Assembly: GCF_012273895.1 (NCBI RefSeq)
Contig: NC_052119.1
Coordinates: 8,780,705-8,844,704, forward strand
Reading direction: 5' to 3'
DNA: 64,000 nt
Origin: Zerene cesonia
Lineage: Eukaryota > Arthropoda > Insecta > Lepidoptera > Pieridae
Below the pieces are notes generated by a model, which saw nothing but the letters and a program-made list of their open reading frames with translations, was not told the DNA's origin and did no database searches. Shown piece after piece: positions 45,203 to 53,985 of this stretch (positions within the stretch are counted from its first letter, which is position 1; the number at the start of each line of letters is the position of its first letter). The position numbers and the translations under genes were made by a program.

Positions 45203-45784
45203 CTATCCTTGATTGATTAAATTGTTAGCAAAGTCTATGGCAGTCAGCACTCCTAAGCCACGGTTCTGTAACAATAAAATAACATACATTAATGTACATA
45301 AAGCGAAAGTAAAATATATCCTACTAATATTACAAATGCGAAACTTTTAACACAAAGGCAATTTTATTTCGATATTTCTACGGGATACAGACTTACGCGG
45401 GTGAAACCGCGGGGCGCAGCTAGTATTGCAATAAAACTGTAATTTACAAAAATGTTAAGGATTCTAAAGCCCAGTTAAGTAGTTTCAACGTGAATGACGG
45501 ACTGACATTCAAACAAACAAACTGTCACATTAATAATATTAGTGTCATTTTAATCTCCGATGGATATAAGAACGGAAATCTCGATGTACTGGCGATACAT
45601 ATGAAAATGCAAGTACTCCATATCATTAAGATATGACTTCTTTTTAAACATCATGGAAGCTACTTACAATGCCTTTTGCGCCTTTTTTCACATGTCCCCA
45701 ACGAAATCTAGGTGACGCTTCGTTGCATCCAATAAGAGTTGTTAGCACCACCACTAGCATTACGAATAAGGCCGTCAGTTTCAT
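45203..45784 (-). CDS. RFRW-type moricin-related peptide, 59 aa precursor (copy 4)
   Basis: Exon 1 is 45784-45668 (39 codons, donor GTAAGT); exon 2 is 45265-45203 (20 codons plus TAG), acceptor ATTGTTACAG; phase 0. Signal peptide MKLTALFVMLVVVLTTLIGC ending NEA, with a Cys that should be removed with the signal; mature SPRFRWGHVKKGAKGI then NRGLGVLTAIDFANNLINQG. The mature N-half is identical to copy 3; exon 2 is clearly diverged. TATTTAAA at 45867-45874; TTTATT downstream at about 45175. The intron holds a short Helitron (45319-45423). Paired with the INWK gene at 46838 across 1053 bp. Confidence 0.88.
45319..45423 (+). mobile_element. Short non-autonomous Helitron (Lep1/HeliLep type)
   Basis: TCCTACTAATATTACAAATG to CGCGGGTGAAACCGCG and GGGCGCAGCTAG before T, only about 105 bp long. 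Both ends are intact but the middle is deleted. It lies in the intron of the 45203-45784 gene. Confidence 0.85.
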
Positions 45785-46197
45785 ATTTATTATAGTGTTA
45801 TTGGTAAATTATATAGCCGTTAGACTAATTCGGATATCGAATGATGCTCCACAATGGTTACCGTGGTATTTAAACAACACAGCCTCGTCTCAATTAGGCA
45901 TTTTAGGTTTCTCCAGAGTCGTTAAAGTTATATTATGAAAAGCTACTTGATTTTGTTTAATTTTGTATCAATTGATCTGATATAAAGAATTAAAGAAGAA
46001 ACAGATAAAGAAGAATAATAGGAGTTATCAATTCAGTAAATAGTCACAAATAAGATAAACACTTTCTTTCAAATCGAAAGCATTATATTGGAAATAATAT
46101 TCGAATAAAAAGAAATAGATGATCAACATTGATGTTAGCAATCGAAGTGGATGTGACAAATATTTTAAATGCAAAATAATTAAACGAATGTGGGTGT

Positions 46198-46248
46198 TTT
46201 AAAAGAAGGATCCAAAGAGGAACATTCCTCGTTGGATCCTCTTTTAAG
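46198..46248. repeat. Imperfect hairpin GGATCCAA...TTGGATCC
   Basis: AAGAAGGATCCAAAGAGGAA and TTCCTCGTTGGATCCTCTTT are near reverse complements separated by about 2 bp. It sits between the divergent pair 4 genes. The open frame through it is probably incidental. Confidence 0.5.
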
Positions 46249-46689
46249 AAGGAAGATTTTAAAACTCCCAGACAATAATGCCCGGAATCCTTGCTCTTTG
46301 AAACAAATTACGACTATTCGATTTGTTATTTTCGGAATTGTTTGTTATTTATCAATGTCCTACTTATATTATATTCGCAAAAGTTTGTTAGAATATATGG
46401 TTGAATATGTAATGTCTAGATGATAAGATAGCATTTAAACCAATAATTCGATTAGTGAAAATGTATGTAGGTACTACGTTACTACGTTTAAGCATTGTAG
46501 ATAAATTTAAAGCTATTTCTCACATTCAAAAATGAACATCGGTCCTTACATTTGTTAACTGTACAAAAAACATTTTCATCAAATAAATCTTCTATTCTCA
46601 CGTTTTGAAAATAAACAATACATTGTTTTCAATTTGGGTATTTTTACATAATTTAAGAGAAATCTATTAACGGATTTCTAACGAGCGAT

Positions 46690-46699
46690 GAGAATACCG
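46690..46699. promoter_or_regulatory. Degenerate kappaB-like site, INWK copy 4
   Basis: GAGAATACCG replaces GAGAATCCCG in the otherwise conserved GAGCGATGAGAATACCGAAC block, 139-148 bp upstream of the ATG at 46838. The CCC core is broken by one substitution, which predicts weaker Rel binding. Confidence 0.45.
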
Positions 46700-46837
46700 A
46701 ACTCATTACACAATTATCAAATGCCTTTAAATACATATTTCATCTTATCAAAAGCATCATTCTTAAAATTGTAGTCACAGTGATATCAACTGATATTAAG
46801 TTTTAATACATTATAATAAATTTAACTGTATATCAAT

Positions 46838-47415
46838 ATGAAACTAATAAATTTATTTGTCGTACTGATGGTGGTATTATCAGCTCTTATGGGATACAAT
46901 GAAGCGGCCCCAGGCATAAATTGGAAAGCTATTAGAAAAGGGGGCAAAATTATCGTAAGTATAATTTTCAGCGTTCAACTTTTACCTTTACATCTTTTCT
47001 AAATTTCGTTATGATTGGTCCAGCATTTTTAAATAGAAAATAAAATTAGAATTGAATTTTTAAATAGGTTGTTTACCTTCTAGAACATAATGTCAATGAA
47101 TAAATTAATTTGTTTGTTACAAATTTGTTAGAATATGTGGAACATTGTATATAAAATAATATGAGTTGTTGAGAAAGGGACATCGTCATCATCATCATCA
47201 GTTCATATACTCCACTGCATTGAAACAAACTTCTCTATTCACTTTTCTATAACATATTTATGCAATATAACAATTCCCCTTTTTGCCATAAATAATTAAT
47301 TTAAAACATATATCATATAAATCCTTATTTTTTACAGAAAACCGGGTTTGGCATCGCAAGCGCAGTGGGAACTGCGCATAGCATGTACGAGCATTCAAAG
47401 CATAAACAAAATTAA
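46838..47415 (+). CDS. INWK-type moricin-related peptide, 64 aa precursor (copy 4)
   Basis: Exon 1 is 46838-46954 (39 codons, donor GTAAGT); exon 2 is 47338-47415 (25 codons plus TAA), acceptor TTTTTACAG; phase 0. Signal peptide MKLINLFVVLMVVLSALMGY ending NEAA; mature PGINWKAIRKGGKII then KTGFGIASAVGTAHSMYEHS and KHKQN. It aligns without gaps over all of exon 1 with the opposite RFRW gene, including Trp29, indicating common descent. Close to copy 3; the last His is replaced by Gln. No clear AATAAA is close downstream. The intron holds a short CATCATCATCATCAG tract, a likely SINE tail fragment (about 47185-47220). Confidence 0.9.
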
Positions 47416-48077
47416 TTGTTTGTTATTAAATTATTAATTAAAAACATATTTTTTATTTGTACTTCATATCCATTTTCTTATGCTTTATTCTTATACAGTT
47501 CATATATCGTTGCGTTGTTATTATAAGTTCTAACTTAAGTAACGTAACTTAAAGCTATATAGTAATTGAAACCTTCAACGGCGATAGATAATACGGAACG
47601 TATAAGATAGAAAGAGAAACTAAATTTCCTTGGTTTGTCTTCAATGATTTGTGCGTTCTAATGCGATATCTACCACTTTTTATTCATAATTTTATAGTAT
47701 CCTTACAAAAAAAGGTTTAGATTTTATATCTGAGCATTGTGTTCTCTAAAATATTGAATTTTATTGAGCCATTCTATTGGTGGGTAAAGCGATGTGAAAA
47801 TAAATCTCGTTGATGGTTCGGGATTATTTTAAAACCAAAACGGAATCCTTTTAGTAAAATTAAAGAAACAAAAAATCATTTTGAAATAAGTGGTACGTTT
47901 TGACACTTAATTTTCAAAATGTACAATTAAAACTAAACTAAATTATTGGTTATTTCATAGATTCGTGCGACAAAAGAGTTTATTTTTTTTATTAGATTCA
48001 AACATAAGCATATTTTAATTTAGAAGTGCTTAATACATATAAAAGTTTATTTAAAAGTTTAAATATATATAAATCAA

Positions 48078-48256
48078 CTAGCTGCGCCCCATGGTTTCAC
48101 CCGCGTAAGTTCGTATCCCGTAGGAATATCGGGATAAAAAGTTGCTGATATATTATTCCAGTTGTCCAGCTGTCTACGTACCAAATTTCATTGCAGTCGG
48201 TCAAACAAACAAACACACACATCCTTACAAACTTTCGCATTTATAATATTAGTAGT
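48078..48256 (-). mobile_element. Non-autonomous Helitron (Lep1/HeliLep type)
   Basis: Minus-strand copy: CTACTAATATTATAAATGCG through ATCGGGATAAAAAGTTGCTG complement to the hairpin and CTAG at 48078-48081. The hairpin carries one substitution (CATGG for CGCGG). Confidence 0.8.
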
Positions 48257-49554
48257 ATTGGTGTTGGTTAACCTCGTTCATATTTAGATATGTATGGTCT
48301 AAAACTCTAGAATGGCCCGGTTGATTTTGATAATTTGGGTTTGATGCATTCATAGCCCATGTTAATAACTCAGGGAAGGTTTAAAAGGTAACTATGTAGA
48401 TATAAGAACAATATGGAAAATGGATCAAAAAAATATGCCATGGCGTTGCGAAGTTCGCCGGATCAGCTGGTCATTGCATTAGACATTACAACACGATATA
48501 ATATAAACACCTATAATTTAATTGAATGTTATATATTTCCAATAAATTTCTATCCTTTAGTAGCCCCCGTACTACGTAATTTCCCGTTACTTCTAGATCA
48601 TCCACGTTCCCCGCTTCTTTTTTATAAAAATAAACAAAATATAATGTATTTTATAAATAAAGCTTGGAATTCTCATATATATACATTAGCTAGTTAGCTG
48701 TTGACAGGCTTCGCTCACGGGGACAATAATAATAAACAGTCGTAATACATGTCATGTTTTAAGTATAGCGACATCTATCGGAATTCATAAATTTCGGAAA
48801 GATCAAATACACATTAATCGTCCTATTTGAACGAATTGCTTTGCTGTGATAAAATGAGGCTTCTAAACTATATACATACATAAAACCCATGCTATAAAAT
48901 TAATCCGTTACGACGAGAAAATAAGACAAACAAATAAAGCCACTTTCACACACAACTTAAGTCAGAATAGTCAGGACTCAGGATTCAGATTTCACATAAA
49001 GCAAAATTTCGTAGTCTTAGCCGTAATCGAATTTGTTCTACACTTGCTTCAGACTTAATTGTGCTCTCCTCGATACAAAGGAATCCTTTGTGTGTTGTGT
49101 GCCTTACTCTTGTTAGTCAAGTGCAAACATTTACTATTTAACTGGATTTCTTTTAGTAACGCCTATGTATTGGCATATTGTCCACGATTCGGCCAGCAAA
49201 TTCTACGTGGAAAAGCCTAAGCCTAATGATCTTGGATATTTATTTTTAAGCTAATATTATATATCTGGTTTTAGAGTAATTTCATATAAAATAAATCATC
49301 CAAGGAACGTTTTAACTATTAAATTCATTTAATTTTTAGTTTTATAGCATTGAAATGCTTTATAAGATTTATTTTATTAAATTCATATATTCTTATCCTA
49401 TGCTTTTCTTAAAAATATGTAATAGATGGATGTATGTATGTATGGTACAGGCGAAAATCACTAAACGGGTTTTGATACTTGGCAGTGATGTAGATTATGT
49501 ACCAGAATTAAGCATCTTTAGAAACTTTTGCCCGGATTTTTACACGGGTTAAGT

Positions 49555-49800
49555 AGCCCAAAGGAGCATGGGTCATCCGATGGTAAGCGAAACCATCGCC
49601 CATATTTGCAGAGGTCTTACGTCTCTACAAATGCATTGCCTACTTTAAAAGGTGTGGGATAAAAAAGGATTAATGAGTAGAACAAAGGAAAGAACTGGGT
49701 AGGGAAAGAAACGCTACTATTTCAACTTCTTCTGTGGGGGTGTGGTACCTACCCCGGTACGAGCTGCCCAATTCGTGTCAAATCGTGCTCGACTCCTACA
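49555..49800 (+). repeat. Family B SINE-like repeat
   Basis: CATCCGATGGTAAGCGAAAC, TTACGTCTCTACAAATGCAT, purine-rich tract and far end TGTGGTACCTACCCCGGTAC with TCAAATCGTGCTCGACTCC. The T-tract end is diverged. Confidence 0.65.
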
Positions 49801-50994
49801 TTCAAAAATGATGTAAATAATCTAGGTAGGTTCTTTAACAAATACATACATGTTATCTACCCCCAGTTTTGAGGGCCCTCACAACCACTAAACAGTGACT
49901 CTGGCCGGGAAAGAGGCTGAAAGCAGATATGAATAAACACATCAAATTCATTTAAAAATGTCTAATGAAAGTTGGAAAACACTTAGCTATCGATATATTA
50001 TATGATATATTATTTAATTGCTCAATTTTTTATATCTTTTAGTCGTGACGTATAAAATATAAATAAAACATTAAAACAATCGTTATTGATCATTTATAAA
50101 ATAAGCTGTGTAATAAAATTTGGTACGCGGCAACAATTATATAATAGATATTAAAAACGTATATTACGTAAACGTAATTTATCAACCGCCTTCAAAAGAA
50201 GGAGGTTATCAATTCGACTGTATTAGTTGTGCTTGTTACCTCATAACTTTTTACTAGGTGAACCAATGTTTCTGATTCTTTAATTGAAAGCTGGTCCCAT
50301 TTAAATTTGATTTTTTCTGGCAATTTCAAGGCGGTAAAATTTTTAGACTTTCGGTTTTGAAATAGATACATTTACGTGGAGTCGAAGGGAAACAAGAATG
50401 AATTACATCTATTGGCCATAAGATCATTATTATTTCTGTAAAAATTATGTCGTTGTTAGCAACAGCCTACTCAGCTTTCTGGTAATACAGTCACTCCTAC
50501 GTCTTTCTACGAGTGATCGTTTGAGAGAAAGTTATATAATAAGCGCCAATTAATTTATGAGATATTGACGTCGTGTTTTAATACGTCAAAGGGACATTTT
50601 AAAATCCTTTTGACGAATGACATCGCTCAATAGAAACACGTGGACACGTGTATTGCTTATTGACTTTGGAATCCGGAGCCAGCTTTACAATACGGGCGTA
50701 GTTAATATACCTTTGTGAGCCGAAAACTGACGAATTTTTCGCTGCCCACGTCGATTTATTAGAACTCAACTGGATATTACACAGAGCAAATTCAATTGCA
50801 GAAACTTTTAATCTATATAGTGCACAACAAATAACATTTTCTTATTGTTTCTGAGCAAAACATTTTTATGTAAAATGTTGCTCAGTTGTTATAGGACTTG
50901 CATTCTGGTAAAGTTGTCAGATCTCATGTTAAGCCAAGCGTCTAAAAGCCCAACTTAAAAAAAAAATGCGCCTTAGTAAAAATATGAGATATAT

Positions 50995-51135
50995 GATTCG
51001 CAGAGGTGGTGACTCTGAGAATGTGCTGCCCGCTTTTATGGGTACCAGATAGGGAATGATTGACGACTGGAAAGAAGGAAAGGACTGAGAAGGGTGAGGA
51101 AAAGAAAACGGACCTCCGGCTTCCCCACTCACCAT
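50995..51135 (+). repeat. Family B SINE-like fragment
   Basis: GATTCGCAGAGGTGGTGACT, ATGTGCTGCCCGCTTTTATG and the purine-rich tract with CGGACCTCCGGCTTCCCCAC. Both ends are missing. Confidence 0.6.
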
Positions 51136-51584
51136 ATGAAATATAGTAGCATTGTATCTAATATTGATCAAGAACGAGTTTCATATTTTTATCTCATAAT
51201 TAAGGGTCTGAGGGTTGTGTTTTAACGTCAAAACGGGCTTTTTTATAAATTATCGTCATTTGAATGGTAAAATTTCCAATGCTTGTATAAGTGCAGATTG
51301 GCATGAAAATAATTCTGTACTTGTGTGTAATATCTCATTGTTTTCCAAAATGAATTTATAACAAATCATTTAATTATTTTTTAAATCATAATAAAGATAC
51401 TTTTGTAAATTTTCAGAACATTCAATTTTGATGATCATGAAACGAAAGCATGTATGAGGTTGGCTTGGCTAGTAAATTGCGAGTCGGCTCACAACGGACG
51501 GACATAGAGTAAGGCAGCCATGAGCCAAGTTTATGCTACCTATAGTCCTTGGCTCGTCTTTACAGAGACACACGTGCCTCTGAT

Positions 51585-51813
51585 ATCCTACCTACTAATA
51601 TTATAAATGCGAAAGTTTTTAAGGATGTGTGTGTGTGTTTGTTGCTCTTTCACGCAAAAACAACTGAACCGATTGCAATGAAATTCGGTACGTGGACAGC
51701 TAGACAACTGGAATAACATATCAGCAACTTTTTATCCCGATATTCTTACGGGTACAGTTTCACCCGCGTAAGTCCGTATGACTTACGCGTATGAAACCGC
51801 GGGGTGCAGCTAG
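51585..51813 (+). mobile_element. Non-autonomous Helitron (Lep1/HeliLep type)
   Basis: CCTACTAATATTATAAATGC, GTTGCTCTTTCACGCAAAAA, TATCCCGATATTCTTACGGG, ending CCGCGGGGTGCAGCTAG before T. Near the 3' end a small inverted duplication (TTTCACCCGCGTAAGTCCGT then ACTTACGCGTATGAAA) replaces the plain hairpin. Confidence 0.82.
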
Positions 51814-51994
51814 TATTATAATACAAATTCCATGCAAACATCTGTCTGGAAACTGTACAATATTCATCCAGAGTTCTCAGTTTAATAAAATACATTGGGT
51901 TAATAACTAACTCGAACCTGTAATATGGCATCTCGCCAGAAACAGGAACTTTTTCAAGCCTGGGTTGCAGCAACAGCGTCTCGCGATCCAAGCG

Positions 51995-52994
51995 NNNNNN
52001 NNNNNNNNNNNNNNNNNNNNNNNNNNNNNNNNNNNNNNNNNNNNNNNNNNNNNNNNNNNNNNNNNNNNNNNNNNNNNNNNNNNNNNNNNNNNNNNNNNNN
52101 NNNNNNNNNNNNNNNNNNNNNNNNNNNNNNNNNNNNNNNNNNNNNNNNNNNNNNNNNNNNNNNNNNNNNNNNNNNNNNNNNNNNNNNNNNNNNNNNNNNN
52201 NNNNNNNNNNNNNNNNNNNNNNNNNNNNNNNNNNNNNNNNNNNNNNNNNNNNNNNNNNNNNNNNNNNNNNNNNNNNNNNNNNNNNNNNNNNNNNNNNNNN
52301 NNNNNNNNNNNNNNNNNNNNNNNNNNNNNNNNNNNNNNNNNNNNNNNNNNNNNNNNNNNNNNNNNNNNNNNNNNNNNNNNNNNNNNNNNNNNNNNNNNNN
52401 NNNNNNNNNNNNNNNNNNNNNNNNNNNNNNNNNNNNNNNNNNNNNNNNNNNNNNNNNNNNNNNNNNNNNNNNNNNNNNNNNNNNNNNNNNNNNNNNNNNN
52501 NNNNNNNNNNNNNNNNNNNNNNNNNNNNNNNNNNNNNNNNNNNNNNNNNNNNNNNNNNNNNNNNNNNNNNNNNNNNNNNNNNNNNNNNNNNNNNNNNNNN
52601 NNNNNNNNNNNNNNNNNNNNNNNNNNNNNNNNNNNNNNNNNNNNNNNNNNNNNNNNNNNNNNNNNNNNNNNNNNNNNNNNNNNNNNNNNNNNNNNNNNNN
52701 NNNNNNNNNNNNNNNNNNNNNNNNNNNNNNNNNNNNNNNNNNNNNNNNNNNNNNNNNNNNNNNNNNNNNNNNNNNNNNNNNNNNNNNNNNNNNNNNNNNN
52801 NNNNNNNNNNNNNNNNNNNNNNNNNNNNNNNNNNNNNNNNNNNNNNNNNNNNNNNNNNNNNNNNNNNNNNNNNNNNNNNNNNNNNNNNNNNNNNNNNNNN
52901 NNNNNNNNNNNNNNNNNNNNNNNNNNNNNNNNNNNNNNNNNNNNNNNNNNNNNNNNNNNNNNNNNNNNNNNNNNNNNNNNNNNNNNNNNNNNNN
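51995..52994. other. Assembly gap, 1000 N
   Basis: Exactly 1000 undetermined bases, a placeholder. Open frames through it are artefacts. Its flanks share CTAACTCGAA followed by TGTAA, see findings. Confidence 0.99.
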
Positions 52995-53148
52995 ACCTAA
53001 CTCGAAGTTGTAACATTCCTTCTTATTGTGGTTATTTCTATTTCACATAATTTTCATTTTACTTCATCATGTACATCATCTACGAGTTACAAATCAAATA
53101 AAACTTCAAATTAAAATCAAGTCATATACATTTATTTTTACATCACTT

Positions 53149-53985
53149 TCACTGTCCTTTCTTGCCAGCGAGGTCGCTCACTATACTGGCCGCTGATAAG
53201 GCAGCGCCCCCTCCTTTCTGTAAAAACAAAAAAAGAAAAAAATCTTAAGTAGCATATCTGTATATGACATTTACAAACCGAAAACGTTGGCTGATCGAAA
53301 TAATAAATCACAACGCGGTGGGGTCATTGAAAAATAGCCACATTGCGCAAACGCATACGACGCACTGCCGCAATCCACGTTTGCCCTATTTTATTTCATA
53401 TTTTCCCTTCATGTGCATTTTTAATAATTTGCAAGTTAACAATAAGTAGCCTCTTAATGGAACTGCATTATACACATATAACATTATCATCATCGTTGGA
53501 TGTACTTTCGTATTATGAAACTAGTAGTAGATTCCTAATTATATTAATTATAAAGTGAATAAAGTGATGCTTGTGAAAATGTTTTATTTTTTACTCTTAA
53601 ATGCAGTTCCATTAAGAGGTAACAATATATTATAATGAATGAAAATGGGGCTAGTGAGTGAGGTGTGAGGTGTAAGTTTATAAAAAGGAGTTTTCTAGAA
53701 AGTATGCTACTACTAAAACTTTAACAAGTTTGCCTGAACGTAATTTTGTTGATTTTTATTATAATTTTGCGTTTCAATTGATAAAGTATTCGATCGAAAT
53801 ACAAAATTATATTTCAAAATAAGATACGCCACTACCCAGCGATAAGGGAGATGTAAGAATATCTCAATACGTACGAACAATCTGCCATAATTTCTCAGTA
53901 TTCGTCCTGTATTCATAGCTTCACTGTGTCCGAAGAGAGCAGACAAAGCAACGAACAGTACAACAAACAAATATGTGAATTTCAT
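53149..53985 (-). CDS. MNTGR-type secreted basic peptide, 59 aa precursor (copy 1)
   Basis: Exon 1 is 53985-53875 (37 codons, donor GTACGT); exon 2 is 53217-53149 (22 codons plus TGA), acceptor TTTTTACAG; phase 0. Signal peptide MKFTYLFVVLFVALSALFGH ending SEA; the mature part starts MNTGRILRNYGRLF, and exon 2 gives KGGGAALSAASIVSDLAGKK and GQ. The gene plan and the SAAS..SD segment in exon 2 resemble moricin (INIASTAHDV), but AIKKGG and TAHDVY are absent and the N-half is Arg/Asn-rich. I do not recognise a named family. It is likely a cationic antimicrobial peptide by location and gene plan. The signal peptide is nearly identical to copy 2. TTTATT (polyA on this strand) at 53131. The intron contains a 20-bp perfect inverted repeat (53450-53619). 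Confidence 0.8.
53450..53619. repeat. Inverted repeat in the intron of MNTGR copy 1
   Basis: CCTCTTAATGGAACTGCATT at 53450-53469 is matched exactly in reverse complement at 53600-53619, with a 130-bp loop. It may be a small foldback or MITE-like element, or the flanks of an insertion. There is no equivalent in copy 2. Confidence 0.75.

Larger units (their letters stand above)
47416..53148. other. Gene-poor interval with transposons and an assembly gap
   Basis: No gene recognised. It contains Helitrons at 48078-48256 and 51585-51813, family B repeats at 49555-49800 and 50995-51135, and the second N gap. The 90 bp before the gap (51905-51994) are relatively GC-rich and open in several frames, perhaps the edge of a transposon coding region. 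I cannot identify it. Confidence 0.5.

Noticed and set aside
46190..46423. Open frame of 77 codons in pair 4
   Set aside because: Starts in an imperfect hairpin and has no family resemblance, signal peptide or splice partner.
51746..51991. 81-codon minus-strand frame before gap 2
   Set aside because: Its C-terminal part runs through the Helitron at 51585-51813. The GC-rich part near the gap could be transposon coding sequence, but nothing recognisable is there.
51907..53050. Three long open frames across 51.9-53.0 kb
   Set aside because: Artefacts of the 1000-N gap.
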